From Rutidosis leptorrhynchoides (Eukaryota > Streptophyta > Magnoliopsida > Asterales > Asteraceae): a stretch of DNA of 64,000 bases. A model generated the notes under the pieces. That model did no database searches and was not told the DNA's origin. It saw only the letters and a program-made list of their open reading frames with translations. The translations under genes were made by a program, and so were the position numbers. The stretch lies in assembly GCF_046630445.1 (NCBI RefSeq), contig NC_092333.1, positions 339,625,001 through 339,689,000 of the forward strand. The letters run 5' to 3'. Below are positions 41,805 to 57,990 of this stretch, piece after piece (within the stretch, counting starts at the first letter, position 1; every line of letters begins with the position of its first letter).

Positions 41805-42204
41805 TTTATTTGGACGTTTTTTAAATGAATTAGTCAATATTTTTAACTTTTGATGCGTTATTATGTAAATGTTGATTATAGGGTCATATGCGAAGAAATG
41901 CTGAAAATATGCATGCTGTCACGGTTTTGGCCATATCTTGAGCTTCCGGACTCCATTTTCGACAAGCCACATGTCAAAACGACCGTAAGACAAAAATTTA
42001 CAACAAAATGAAGGAAGCCACTGGCTTGGAAAAAGGGAAGCTGCCAGCTTGGACAAGGAAGCCGCCTGCTTCAGTTCAAAAAGTCAAGATTTTTCCTGAT
42101 ACGTTTTTCTTGGCATCCATGCTTAGATCTGAAGTGAAGTCACCGGCTTAGGCCTAAAACACGTTTTCTTGCTCGTGAAGATCAAGTTTTTATTAGAGAA
42201 AAAG
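41805..42204. other. Z: LTR-like sequence, truncated (copy 1)
   Basis: Non-coding. It contains repeats of AAGCC-GCC-GGCTT type (42010-42160) and is cut by the duplication junction. The continuous version is 53963-54876. Confidence 0.5.
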
Positions 42205-42216
42205 AGAAGGTATTCA
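42205..42216. other. Duplication junction with templated filler
   Basis: Between copy 1 and copy 2 are 12 bases that extend into a 16-base exact match (42203-42218, AGAGAAGGTATTCATG) with 30098-30113, inside the start of the unit. After it the sequence steps back about 50 bases to 30061. This looks like filler copied by a switching polymerase. Confidence 0.8.
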
Positions 42217-44283
<2,067 letters not shown>

Positions 44284-44285
<2 letters not shown>

Positions 44286-44319
44286 ATTTGAGGACGAAAT
44301 TTTCTTAATGGGTAGGTAA
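44284..44319 (+). other. Pre-LTR block of E2 (copy 2)
   Basis: Same as 32126-32161. Confidence 0.75.
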
Positions 44320-47070
44320 TGTCACAACTCTAGCTTTTCGACTTAAGTTGTCTAGTTTAACTTCTATAAGTTACAATTTCTGACTTGACGAGTAAATTTA
44401 ATGATCTATGTCTTGGTTTGTTTTTGGGTTTGTATAACTCTAAGGTTGCATTTAGGTTTTACTTGTCTGAGTGTTACCTCACACATTTTGCACAATGACC
44501 TAAAACCCTGGCTTATCACTATAAACCCTAGTCTAACACCATAAACCCTAGACTTGTAATTTATACCTTTATATATAATAACTTAATAAGTGAACTTATT
44601 AATCAAGTATTTAGATTAAAAACTTGTAACTAATTCACTTGGATATTAGATCATAAGTTAATACTTTCTCTACATTTTATCATTTTCACAACTAGTCTTG
44701 ATCATTTTGTACTTAACCATTTCTTTCACTTAACCAACCTTAACCTATCTTGATTAGAACCTAATCTTAGCTTACTTCCTAAACCCTAAACATACAAATA
44801 AAACACCTTAGATTATACTTTATAAAAACTACACAAGTACATGTACATTTGTGAACCAAAAATTTACAAGAACACTTCCACCATCATCATCAAATCGCCT
44901 AGCATCATCATCATCATCCATATCATCATAATATCTCAACTATCACTTAATCCCTAAGTTAAAACACATGCAAAACATCATCATGAAGATCAATAATGGC
45001 AAATGGTGAGTCATCTCCCTCCTTTGCTCTCCTTGTGACACACCACCACCACCACTCTCTATATAATCCCCCTCTCTTGCTCACTTCACTCATTTGATCA
45101 CTCTCATTCACTCTCACACCTACATACATCCTAATTGCAGATCCTAAACACTCTATAGTTCATATTCTTAAAGCCCTAAGATCAAAACTCTTCAAGGTAT
45201 AACAAACTATCTAACTCTATTCATCATTTCTAGTCATTTTCAAAAACATTCATGGTGTAAAAGCTTGTCCTAGAGTGTTAAATCACTCAATGATGACTAT
45301 ATAGCTAACCATGATCTTGATGTTAGATCAGTAAACTTAATATCTCTACATGTCCTATGTTTTAAAATGAAGCTAAACTAAGAACTAAAGTGGTGAACCA
45401 CATGACACTATTTTACTTTTGAGCTGTCCAAATTTTTACTTGAAGTTCATGACTTAAACATCAACTTATTTTTGATCTCAGGAACTCATAAATTATTACG
45501 ATGTTCATATATGTGTTTAAGACTTCTAGTAAAGTTTTCATGATTTATTTCAAAGAAAAAGTCATTTTTCATTTTTATTTAGTGACACAAGTTCAGATTT
45601 GAAGCAATCTGACCAAGTGTCCAAGAATCATGTATAAATCAAATATAAGATAGATCTTGAACTAAAGGCTTTTGATTGGAAAAATAGACCTAATAAGGAA
45701 ACCATGGATAGTTAAAGCACCAAATATTATTAAGAAATCATTGAGATATAGCCTCATCAAGTTGAGATAAGATTTTACTGAAGTCATAATTTGGTCTAAA
45801 ACCTTATCTCCAAAAATAAGGTTAATGAAGACCTAGAGGTTATTCATTTTGAGAATAAGTACTTTTATATGTCCTAAGACCTTTGTAAAAATCTTGAGTC
45901 AAACAAATGTGTTTTTCTATTTTTGAACTTGCCTAGGAACTTATAGTGTAAATCTGAACTGTTTTGCACACTTGTAAAAGAATGAACTTTTGACCAACTT
46001 CTATTCTGAGTTTAGAGGATAACATTACAAGGTTAGAAACTTTACTCAGAGAGTTTTCCAGAGATGGTAATCCCACCTTAAATGGATGTCTAGATTAATA
46101 CAAACACCTAAACTAATGTTATGGTAAAACTAGTCAAAACAGTCAAATCTTAAAACTATGAATTATATAACTTTTGAAACCGAGAACCGAAATGGACATG
46201 TAAGATTACTTAAGAAATTGATCTTAGACCTAACCTAAATACTATATTAGATAGTATGACCTCTGACCTTATAAATATTTATTAGGTCTCAAGCCCGGAA
46301 CACCGAACACAGTCTGACCGACTACCGTGTACGCTTTGCACCGCATCACTTGTGAGTTTGTAGTCCCATTTTTAATCAATCTTCTATACATTTGGGATGA
46401 GATAATACTTGTTTACTATTTTACATATTGGACTCGAGTACTTATAACTATATTCTATGTTGAGTAACAAAGGTCAATTTTAGAAAGCCCGATTTTGATA
46501 TCGTTGATTACCGGTTTGGTGAACGCGAATACTATGAATAGATCTATTTGAAGGTAACTCCTCACATCAGGATAGGACTTCTAGGCTATCAGATGCATAA
46601 CCTTTGACCATATGCACTTAGACCTTAAGTGACGCTTGTTTTCGGGTACTTTTACGTTAACGTTCGATATCGAAAGCTAATAAACTAGAATAACTTTTTA
46701 ACTATTTTGAACTGAAATCTTGAGGTCCATTACTTATGCATTATAACCAAACCTATGAACTTACCAATATTTATATTGACATTTTTAATTATTTATCTCA
46801 GGCATTTAGCTGTTGGAGCATTTTTAGGTCGGGCATCATGGAGTTTAAAAGTGTCTTTTGTTTATATCTTGTGTTGATGAGCTAGATTATGATGTATTTG
46901 TATTCGTACTATGTTTGTATTTGTACTTTTGTAACCACGATGTACCAAAACAAAAAACAGAGTCCGTGATGTAATAAAATTTATGTTTCCGCTGCTACGT
47001 TGACTATAACCTGGGACACTATGTTAAAGTTCACACCACATTTTGGGAAATCGAGACGGGGGTCGTGACA
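44320..47070 (+). repeat. 3' LTR of E2 (copy 2)
   Basis: Duplicate of 32162-34912. One substitution was seen near 46575. Confidence 0.95.
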
Positions 47071-48875
47071 TGGTGAGTAAGGGAAGTATGACCTATGGTC
47101 GAATTTTTAAGAAGTCAGCAGAATTGAACCTATTAGCTTAGGATAGTCCTAAAGTGGAGGAGTAGTTGTAAATTACCTAATTTTGTGTTTTTCTAGTTTA
47201 TAAGATAAAATAAATGCGATCAAATTTGTAATTCAGATAAGGTTAAAGTACGTGTATACTATGATTTCGTTAGTTAATCTGTCGAGATTATGAAATGCCG
47301 GATCATGAATAGGTAGTGACTTTCCTACCACCCTTGTCAAGAGACATGTCACTGGGTAATGCATTAGGCTTGAAGATTCTGAATAGACAGCAACGTCCCA
47401 TACCCACGACGCCCGTGCAGCCTGATTACATGCATATACGTTCAGACGGCTCATCAAAATTGAGTGACTCGGTTAGGTGATGTATTAACGTTCCAAAAGG
47501 TCTAAACTTTCTTAAGAATAATGATATACAAGGTATCCCATATCCGAGAGAGATGATGTGTGTTGATGCTTTCGTTAATGATTGGTTTTAAAAGATAGTT
47601 AGGCCCTTAAAAGAGTTTAACCATAAAGAACACCATGGCCAAGTCGGTGTGACTTCCATGAACACATTCGGTTATCCTAACGGTGCAATGCTTGAGACCA
47701 CGTTATGGTGAAGTGTACTAATCAGCACTGACCGGGTTCCATGGCCTTAGTTAGTAGAGGTACAGCTTACAACTACTGTTGTGCTTCAGTGTACACGTAT
47801 GAAGTTTATATGCTTGGTGACTACACTAGCATGGTCTATGACCGACAGTGTACTATAGGCCTAGTGAGATGTTTCACTACGAAAGAGTCCTTAGTCTAAA
47901 TCTAAAGCTTGGTGGACTTATTACAACCGGTGTGCCTCAGTCAAGCTTGCGTTGTATCCGATAGAATTCTCTTACCAAGGGGTGACGCAGATAGTGTACT
48001 CTGAATCGAGGTTCGCGACTTCCCAATAACAGAGCCAATAACTAGGTTCTACTAGTTGAAAAATCGATTGAGTTTAAAGCATAATCGGAAAGCATCTTGA
48101 GAACATACACAGTTCAATTATTGCATCATAACTAACTACATCATAGCATGCACTAAAGATAACTACTCGCTAATCATGGTAACAATATCATAGATCATAA
48201 CAATGAAAGACATTATATAAAGATAAAGGATAGAAGTACCAGTAGATTAAACGAGTTCTGAACGTATAAAAGTGACAACTTCAAACTCTAAACCGCTCTG
48301 AATACAATCTTCGTCGTTCTTCTCCGGTTACTAAATTTCTCGCTCGGAGTCGAAGTCCTTGAAAGTATGACTCTAATTATTGTAGTAAGAGAGAGAAAGA
48401 AGTGAATTGAAGTGTGTGGAAAATGGGATGACAAATGGCCCTTTAAATAGAAATGTTTTGGCAAGAAACGGCTAGCAAGCCGGCGCCACAACCCGGCTCC
48501 CATGCCCGTTTCCTGGCAAGCTGTTTCCGTAGCCCGTTTGTGGTGCCCGGTGTCTGGTTGATCTAGAAAGCCGGCCCAAATGACAAGCCGGCCTAGCAGG
48601 CCGTTTTGGTGATGTTTTTCTATTTTGCTTAGATCGTCTTGCTCGTTCCCGGGATCGTAACTTGGTTTCCGAGGTCGTAACTTGTCTTTCACCGTTTTCG
48701 CTCTAGGATCTTCGTTTTAGCTCCGTTTTACTTTATTCTTTTTGCATCGCCTTTGTAATTACTTAATCTACAAAAATAACCAGCAAAGTGAATATTTTGG
48801 CGATAAAGTTTGGAACTTTATTATTTTTGGGGCTTAATATCGAGGTAAAAACATAACTTTTTAGCCGATATCAAC
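47071..48875 (-). mobile_element. X: LTR-like right fragment (copy 2)
   Basis: Duplicate of 34913-36717, with the same GC-rich hairpin region (48459-48608) and TATA-like box (48441-48449). Confidence 0.6.
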
Positions 48876-50248
48876 AAGCTAGGGGATGAGACAGATGAGT
48901 GCTTCCACTTAAACTTGTTGACCAAGGACTTGAAGATAAGAAGCCAAACGCAGGTAAGGTAATTTTTTCAAATGAAAGTTGTTTCACAGTAGATTCTCGA
49001 AGGTATTATAAGAGAGAAAGATCGTACGAAGCGATAGAACGGGAAGAGGTCTCCTTTCTAGCCCTAGACACATACACCCCATGCGACTAATCTGTTACCA
49101 TTAGCGGGTTGATCTTCAACAGAGAAGTGCATAAGATATACCTAGATAGTGGGAGCTCATGTGATATAACGTACGAATATTGCTTCGCATAACTTAGTCC
49201 TGCCATTAAAGCTCTCCTAATGCCCTCCGCAAGTACCTTTAGTTGGTTTCGTGGGTGAAAGATGTTAGCCCATGGGAGAGATCAATATTGACTTCACCAT
49301 TGGAAAACCACCAGTGATTAGAACAGAGACACTTGACTTCGTTGTAGTTTGATATACGTCTCTGCACAACATCCTGCTTGGAAGCGTAGCAATGGGGAAG
49401 ATAGGGATAATAGTGTCAACCGTACATCAACTCATTAAATTTCACACAACCGAAGGTAAAGGGACACTTGATTCAACATATTATAACAACAAATTAGTCA
49501 TGGCCAAGAAAAAAATTGAGAAATCAGTGGAACATATCCTCGATCCTTAAACATACAAGGATTACTCATTACAAAAGAACACAAGCTGAACGAACATAAA
49601 CACCTGGAGCCAGTATATCAGAAGAAAAGAAGTATAACTCTAGTATGAGACAAAGCAGCCTGTAAAGAAGTAGATGATCTACTCAAAGAAGGCATAATCA
49701 GAAGCTAAGTACCCATCCTGGGTAGGAAATCTCATCATTGTCAAGAAAGAAGATGGAGGTTGGAGAATGTGCGTAGACTTCACCAACATCAACAAAGCTT
49801 TCCCTAAGGATTGTTAGCCATTGCCGAAAATTGATTAGTAGGTAGAATCTGTGAATGGATACAAGTTGAAGTGTTCTTAGATGCCTACAAAGGCTACCAC
49901 CAGATCCAGATGGCGAAAGAATATGAAGAGAAAACATCATTCTTTACAATCAAAGGAATCTTCTGCTATCAGAAAATGCCCTTCGGATTAAAATCTGCAG
50001 GGGCAACGTACCCGAGACTTGTAGATAAAGCTTTCCAAAATTATTTAGGAAGAAATTTGGAAGCTTACATTGATTATATGTTCATTAAAAGCATCAAAGA
50101 AAATGATCTCTTAGAAGACATTCGGGAAACCTTCGACACGCTACGGTCAATCAATATGAAGCTTAACCCGGAGAAATGCTCCATTGGGGTTGGAGAAGGA
50201 AGGCTCCAAGGCAATTACATTACCAAGAGAGGAATTTAAGCAAACCTT
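48876..50248 (+). pseudogene. Tat-type gypsy gag end, protease, RT (copy 2)
   Basis: Duplicate of 36718-38090. The open RT frame is 49871-50239, with the same altered active site (YIDYMF). Confidence 0.85.
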
Positions 50249-52243
50249 GATTGAATCTTGTGGGATGCACAATCTGCTTCCTTGAATAGAAAACCATCTT
50301 GTTCAACATAATCTCTTTTGGACTCGGCAGGGGAACAATTTGAAATTGGAGCAAAGTCTGGATCAGCTTCATATAACTCCTTAATAAATGAGAATCTAAG
50401 AACTCTAGCTTCCAGAATTAATAATATAAAATATCTCCTTGATAGAGCATCAGCAACAACATTAGAAGTACCAGCCTTGTGTTTAGAAACAAGGGAGTAC
50501 ATCTGCAAGAATTTTACCCATTTTGCATGCCTTGGATTTAGTTTGTGCTGACCATTAATGTATATCAATGCTTCATGATAAGTATAAAGAACAAACTACC
50601 TTGGCTTCAAATAATGAGACCAATGATCAACAGCTCGAATGATGGCATAAAACTCCTTCTCCTAAGTGTTATAATTTAGCTTAGACCCATTTAGTTTTTC
50701 ACTAAAATAAGCTACTGGTCTTTTTTCCTTGCACTAGCACAACGCCAATGTCAACACAACTTGCATCACATTCAAGTTTAAACAGCATATCAAAATTATG
50801 CAAGGCAAGTATAGGTGCTAAACTTAGCTTTTCCTTCAATAATTCAAATGCTTACTGGGCAGAACTCAACCATTCAAACACCCCATTCTTTAAACAATCA
50901 GTAATTGCAGCAACAATTGTGGAGAAGTCTTTGGTAAAACTTATATAGAATGAAGCTAAACCATGGAAACTTTTGACTTCAAGGATGTAAGAAGGACTAG
51001 GCCAAGATCTGATTGCTTCCACCTTAAATGAATCCATTAAAATGCCTTCTCTAGCTTCCCATATAACTGATATTGCCTTAACAGCTCAAATACTTTCCTT
51101 AAATGATCCAAGTGTTCTTCTTTAGTTTTTGAGTACACTAGAATGTCATCAAAGTAAACAACCATAAACTGCCCAATAAGTGGCTTGAGCACTTCATTCA
51201 TAAGTCTCATGAATGTGTTGGGTGTATTGGATAAATAAAAAGGCATAACTAACCACTCGAATAAGCCACCTTTGATCTTGAAAGCTGTCTTCCATTCATC
51301 TCCTTCTTTCATTCGAATCTGAGGATACCTAGTTCTAAGATCAACTTTGGAGAATACACAAGAACCATGCAGCTCATCCATCATATCATTTAATCTAGGT
51401 ATGGGATACCTATACTTGATGGTGATGTAATTAATAGATCTGCTATCTACACACATTCTCATAGAACATTCTTTCTTTGGAACCAGTAAAGTTGGTACTA
51501 AACAAGGACTCATGCTGATTCAAACATGCCCCTTTTACAATCAGCTCATGAATTTGCTTTTCTAACTCTTTTGCTTCACGAGGAGAACATCGATAAGATG
51601 CTTTGTTAGGAAGAACATATCCAGGTACAAGATCAATTTGTCGTTCAATACCCCTGATTGGTGGTAAACCAGCAGGTAACTCAGTTGGGAACACATCAGC
51701 AAATTCAGATAACAATGGTTTTACCCAATCTGGTACTATATCATGCTGGCTCAACTCATCACTCTCAACCAGCAGTAACAAGTAAGCACCAGTACTACCC
51801 TTTAACTCGTATCAACTTCAGCTTGAGTCATAAATAAAGTCTAATCATTCTTTGCAGTACGGTCAGCTCTAAGTATTTTCACTAGGCTTTAAAGAAGTGA
51901 TGGTGATATTTTACCCTTCACATACAGTGAGTAAGTATTTTGGTGTCCATTATGATAGAACAACTTATTAAATAAACTAGGTCTACCAAGTAGCACATGA
52001 CAAGCATCCATAGGAATAACATCACAAGTAATCTCATCATGGTAAATACTAGGAAATGGGACAGTAATTTGGAAAGTAACCCTTACCTCATTTCCTTAGT
52101 TAAGCCATTGAAGTTTGTATGGATTAGGATGCTTCTTTGTAACCAACTCAGGCTTTTCCACCATGTAAGAAGATTCTGCATTAGCACAGCTGCCTCCATC
52201 AATAATCAGGCTGCATACTTTCCCTTTGACTGTGCACCTTGAA
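50248..52243 (-). pseudogene. Y pol: protease, RT, RNase H (copy 2)
   Basis: Duplicate of 38090-40085, with the same stops and frameshifts. Confidence 0.88.
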
Positions 52244-53448
52244 TTGAAGATGTTTTCACGTTAGAACTTATCTTCAATAGTTCTGACGAGTGCATTACTC
52301 TTCGAATAATCAAAAACTCTCCAATATCAGCAACAACAAATGCTTCATTATCAGAATCATCATATGCTGGTTTAGTTTCAAAACCCCTTTCTAAATCTTC
52401 AACCTCCTTTAGTGTAAGAGAACGCTGGTTAGGACATTGAGCTTGAAAATGCCCAAATCCCTGGCACTTGAAGCATTTCCTTCTATCATCCTTGGGACTA
52501 CCAGCTACAACATGTTCTTTGCCTTTAAATATCTTTGATGATGCCTCGTTATGCTTAGGCAGCATTGAGCATTGACCCTTCATAGACAGCATTGCTGGCT
52601 TGGAATAAGACATAAAATTATTATTTTTCTTTGCTTGTTTCTCCACTTTTATAGCCAGCTTGCAAGCACTCTCAAAAGTCTATAGAGGCTGCATTTCAAC
52701 TTGATCATCAATAGAAGCATTTAAGCCTCCAACGAATCTTGCTATAGTGTGTTCTTCAGCTACATTGACATTGGTACGAATTTTGAGCTAGTCAAACTCT
52801 CTAATGTAATCATTAACGTTCATGCTACCTTGCTTTAGCGTGTTCATCTGTATATACAGATCTTGTTTGTAAGCTTGAGGAAAAAACATTTTCTACATAC
52901 ACTCTTTTAATTTGAACCAGGTTTTGATTATCTTCTTTCCTTCATATCGCCTTTCCTTTTTTAGATTATCATACCACATTAAAGCATACTTCTTTAGCCT
53001 GATTACAGTAACTTTCATTCCCTTTTTATCATCATAGCCTTTAACCTCCATAATTCAATCTACGGTCTGAACCCATTCATAGTAATCTTTAGGATTAGAG
53101 GACCCTTCAAAATCAGGTGGATCTATCTTGTATCTTTCAAATCATCTGCTCGTCTCCTATGCCTTCATCTTTGTATTGAAGAAGTATGAGATTCATCAGT
53201 AGATCCATGGCTACCATCTTCAGATTCAGTACTGGAAGATACAATGGTTGTATCTTCATTTTCAGATCTAACTCTATTTCTTTTTGGCACACCATCTTCC
53301 AACAAATTAATCATTCTTTCCATCTGATGTTGCAGAGCTTCAATAGCTCTATCTTTTCGAAGATTATGAGTTTCTTCAAGAGTTATATTTCTAGGGATCT
53401 CAGATATTTCAAGTCAGATCTGGAAATAAGCTTTTCAGCTCAAAAATA
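52206..53448 (-). pseudogene. Y gag (copy 2)
   Basis: Duplicate of 40048-41290, with zinc knuckle CFKCQGFGHFQAQC in the open frame 52206-52646. Confidence 0.87.
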
Positions 53449-53505
53449 GAGTATGAAGTGAAACAACAATAAAAATGATAAGAAAGCTTTAGATTAGCAA
53501 CCTAA

Positions 53506-53517
53506 GCTCTGATACCA
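53506..53517 (-). other. Primer-binding site of Y (copy 2)
   Basis: TGGTATCAGAGC on the minus strand. Confidence 0.9.
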
Positions 53518-53520
53518 CTT

Positions 53521-53962
53521 TGATGCGTAATTATGACTTTAAAAATGCAATTTAGAACAAGCTTTATTCTCCCAATAGATCTGAACAGAAAACCCCCAAT
53601 TTGTAATAGTAAATCCCAAAACAGAGTATAAAACTCTGAAAATAAGAACACAAAAGGATAAAGAATCTAAAACTCAATTGATAAAGATACCACCACAACA
53701 AAGATCTAGAAACACTCCTAACCTTCAATTACAGCCGATAAAGATTCCATCACAACTATAATATCATATATGAAGATTTGGATTTCACCACAATGTTTTA
53801 TAATGTAACACCACAAACACTGATAAAGAACCACTCTTAGAAACTAGAATTAATAATTCATAAAGACACAGAGATTTTGTAAATAGATAACTTTCATTTA
53901 TTCATCAACCAAGTTTTACAATTACAAGATGATAACTCCAAAATTATACATATTTTACATCA
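53521..53962 (-). repeat. 5' LTR of Y (copy 2)
   Basis: Duplicate of 41363-41804, with TGATG and CATCA termini. Confidence 0.72.
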
Positions 53963-54876
53963 TTTATTTGGACGTTTTTAAATGAATTAGTCAATATTTT
54001 TAACTTTTGATGCGTTATTATGTAAATGTTGATTATAGGGTCATATGCGAAGAAATGCTGAAAATATGCATGCTGTCACGGTTTTGGCCATATCTTGAGC
54101 TTCCGGACTCCATTTTCGACAAGCCACATGTCAAAACGACCGTAAGACAAAAATTTACAACAAAATGAAGGAAGCCACTGGCTTGGAAAAAGGGAAGCTG
54201 CCAGCTTGGACAAGGAAGCCGCCTGCTTCAGTTCAAAAAGTCAAGATTTTTCCTGATACGTTTTTCTTGGCATCCATGCTTAGATCTGAAGTGAAGTCAC
54301 CGGCTTAGGCCTAAAACACGTTTTCTTGCTCGTGAAGATCAAGTTTTTATTAGAGAAAAAGTAACCGCCAAGGGAAGCGACCGGCTTCATACGAAGCCGC
54401 CTGCTTGGGCACGATTTTCGAGGTCTATAAATACTGGCCGAATTTTACAGTTTTAATGTACCTTTTCATTATACCACTCTCAAATCTTGAAATTCTTTAT
54501 TTTAGGGTTTATTTTAGGGTTTACTTTCAATGTAAAGTTATTCTCTTACATTGGATTCGAGTTTTAATTCAAGTTAATGAAGTTTTTCTTATTCCGCTTT
54601 ATTGCTTTGTAAGGTATAATCTTATTTACTTTATCGCATCTTTTCAATTATGTATTTATTAATGTTTAACTGGTTCTATTTTTCTTCCAGTATGAACTAA
54701 ACGTCCATAGAGGTTACTTGGACGAAAATAGTGAAAATCTGGGAAAACGGAGAAAATCTAGGAAAACAGATGAAGCCGCCGGCTTCCTCGGTCCAAGCTG
54801 ACGGCTTGGCTGAGCCTAGTCGCCGACTTCGTGCTCAATTTGTAAAGTGTTCTGGTACTTTCTAGATCTGTATGTT
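53963..54876 (+). other. Z: LTR-like sequence, interrupted by E3
   Basis: Non-coding. It has repeated GC-rich palindromic motifs (54168-54420 and 54772-54835), a TATAAATA box (54426-54433), a pyrimidine-rich stretch ending TTCTTCCAG near 54690, and then E3 inserted at 54877. The layout (GC-rich hairpins, TATA, AT-rich leader) matches X on the other strand, so it is probably an LTR of a Tat/Ogre-like element. Its outer ends are not identified. Confidence 0.5.
54426..54433 (+). promoter_or_regulatory. TATA box of Z
   Basis: TATAAATA, 27 bases downstream of a perfect 7-bp-stem hairpin (54382-54399). Confidence 0.6.
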
Positions 54877-56929
54877 TGTGATGACCCGGGAATTTCTGAC
54901 CAAATTTAAACTTAATCTTATTATGATTCCGACACGATAAGCAAAGTCTGTAATATTGAAGTCTCAAAAACTTTGAACTATGTTCATGTATGAAATTGAC
55001 CTTTGGCTATTCACGACGATTCACGAACAATCGTGTGTAATTAAATACGTAATTATAAATGTAAGTATACATATAATAATAAATGAAAATAATAAAATAT
55101 AAAATAACAAAAACGAATCTATATATGTATATATACAATTAATATTATATGTATATTGTAATATATAAACATGTATAAATATTAAATATAAAAGATATGT
55201 TAAAAATTTCATAATCAATAAAATGTAATATTGACATGTTAAATCTAATTATAAGTAAAAATATAATTATTAAATTAGTAATATTACTTTCATTGTTGTT
55301 ATTAATATAATTATTGCTATACTTAGTTGTAAATTATAATTTTTGTCATTATTATTATTATTAATATGACCAAATTATTATCATTATTCTTAAAAATTAT
55401 TATTATTATCTTTACCAACAATATTATTATTATGATTAATATCATTATTGACATTAAATTTATTAAATTTTTATCATTGATCTAGATACTATTATTATTA
55501 ACAATATTATTATTTTTATAATATTGTAATATATTTATTATTATTAATGTATTTATAGTTATTAATGATTAATAATATTAATAATATTACATGTTATATA
55601 AAATCAAATGAAATCTGGGTTGTTATCCGTCTCTATCGAGTATAGAGATTGTGTTCCTCTTTTTCTATTTACAAAATTGATTTGTGTCTCTACACCTATT
55701 TCCATGCGAATTTATATACAGAAACATACAAATACAGTTACCAAACAAGATCAAATGGATATTTCTTTTATTATTCTTGCTGTACTCATTTTTGTCTGAG
55801 GGTATAGTGTCGAATCTCCTTTTTCGTTACACGTCCAAATCGATTAATAATACAAATCAATCAAGTTACAGTATTATTGATAAAAGCATTTCATTCCTCA
55901 TTACTACTATCAAATACTATCATCTTCTCCTTTTCCCTTCTTTTGTTTCAACAACAGAATGATCAACCTTTGTCTTTCTCCAACACCTTCACCAACACGA
56001 TTACCACCATTGACAACCATCAAACCATTTATTATTACCTTCAGTTGAAACCACCCTAGCATCACCTTGTGTTCACTGTTTGTTGACCGAACGACAATCA
56101 TCAACCTTTGATCTTCATTTTTCTGCATACCTGTTCGAAACCCACCAAAGAACAAATCACCATGATCAACCCTTTATTATTTCATTTTTCTGGATGTGCT
56201 ACAGCATACAATCTTCTTCGAATATATGTATATATATATTTTTTTCTCTTCGCTGCTATGCATAGTTAATTATGCTCCTGTATAACGATGAAGATGAAAT
56301 TATGAAGAAGATGTGAAGATATTATGGGACATGATGAATCGTTAATGATAAACGTTATATATTGTTTTAACCTACTCGAATGTGCTGTTCCTTTGATAGC
56401 CGAACCCCACATGAAATAATGTGTTCCAGCTGTTTTAATAACCAAGTTACATATATTATAAAACCTCAACTTGATCGTGATACTTTTAGATTGTGGGTCG
56501 AGGTCATCAAAGCACAACAACTTGTTGTTGTCGACATGCTATTGCCTTTTCACCTGTTTCATTTTAAATCGAGAATGCACCAAAATAAGATGTTGTGTTT
56601 GATCAATTAGTTCTTGGGTTTTATTTGAGGCTTATTGGACTTGACATCTTGAACTCAGTTAATATATCATGAGTCTTAATGTAATCGTGGGCTATTGGAT
56701 CAACCCACAAAACCTACAAACTGCTGCCTTCTTCTATTATTATTTTTTTTTCGAATGCAGCAGCTATTGTTGCTAAAGTTTCTGTTTCTTTAAATCAAGG
56801 TATTGATAATAATGTTGTATGATGATGATGTAGTTTGGTGATGATAGTTTAAGATTAATCATGGTGACGATAAGTGTTAGATTATGATGATGATTGAGTA
56901 AAGAAAATGGAACAGCAGAGCGATGGTTA

Positions 56930-57005
56930 GGGTGTGGTGTTGATGAACGAGAGGTCGCGGGTTCGAACCAAGGCTGCTGCAAGCTATTTATTTCTTTTTG
57001 TCTTT
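56930..57005 (+). mobile_element. tRNA-like SINE fragment 1 in the E3 LTR
   Basis: A GGTTAGGGTG A-box-like segment, then a perfect GCGGGTTCGAACC B-box-like segment, followed by TTATTTCTTTTTG. Short and without clear target duplications. Confidence 0.5.
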
Positions 57006-57167
57006 GGGCCATTAATCACTACTTGGGCCGAGTATTCTTTTCATTTGGGCCGAAAGAGTCCTCTTTGGACTAGGAAGGTTGGGCTGTGTCCCATTATGTA
57101 TTATTGGGCTGAAATGAAAATAAACAGATTAAATAGTTTTGGTTGAGAGTGTAAACAGAAAAGTAGA

Positions 57168-57262
57168 AGCAGCTAAGTGGTTAAGGGTGTTTGTGGGTAA
57201 GCGGGAGGTCATGAGTTCGAGTCTAAGTTGGGACAGTTTATTTCTTTTTGGAGCTTTTCTTG
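57168..57262 (+). mobile_element. tRNA-like SINE fragment 2 in the E3 LTR
   Basis: AGCTAAGTGGTTAAGG (A-box-like), then GAGTTCGAGTC (B-box-like) about 40 bases on, followed by TTTATTTCTTTTTGG as in fragment 1. Probably the same SINE family twice. Confidence 0.55.
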
Positions 57263-57286
57263 TGAGGTAGTTATTTTTATTACTCT

Positions 57287-57294
57287 TATTACTC

Positions 57295-57389
<95 letters not shown>

Positions 57390-57486
57390 GTTATTGTTAT
57401 TATTATTATTATTATTATTATTAATATTATTAATTATTATTATAATCATTATCATTATTATCATTATTATGATTATTATTATTAAC
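57287..57486. repeat. ATT trinucleotide microsatellite
   Basis: About 200 bases of nearly pure TTA/ATT repeats with a few TTG and ATC variants near the right end. Confidence 0.95.
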
Positions 57487-57990
57487 GTTATTAACTACAA
57501 CTTTAGTTTAAATGTATTTTGTATATAAAACATAACTATATTTTTATGATCTTAAACTAAAAAGATAGATATTATAAGTTAGATACAAATTTTAGATATA
57601 TAGAAGTATATATAACAAGTATACTACTTTTACTAATAAAATACTTTTTGTTCATTACGTTTTAATATAACTCGAATTTATTAAAAATACTATCATATTA
57701 AAAATTATGAGTATTTAAAAATATTAATACTAAGTATTTATTCAAAATATATTAATAAAACATGTAATATATTAATATGATAATTTAATAAAATATATAA
57801 AATAAAAATATTTAAGTAATTATTAATATTAAATTTAATATCACAAGTATATTAATAATATCAAAATATACATATATTTGAATATTATTAAAAGTGTTAA
57901 TATACATACCAATGATATAGGTTCGTGAATCCGAGGCCAACCCTGCATTGTTCATTGTCGTCATATGTATTTTTACTACAAAATACATTA

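Noticed and set aside
57129..57485. Poly-Asn (minus) and poly-Ile (plus) frames
   Set aside because: They are simple translations of the ATT microsatellite, not proteins.
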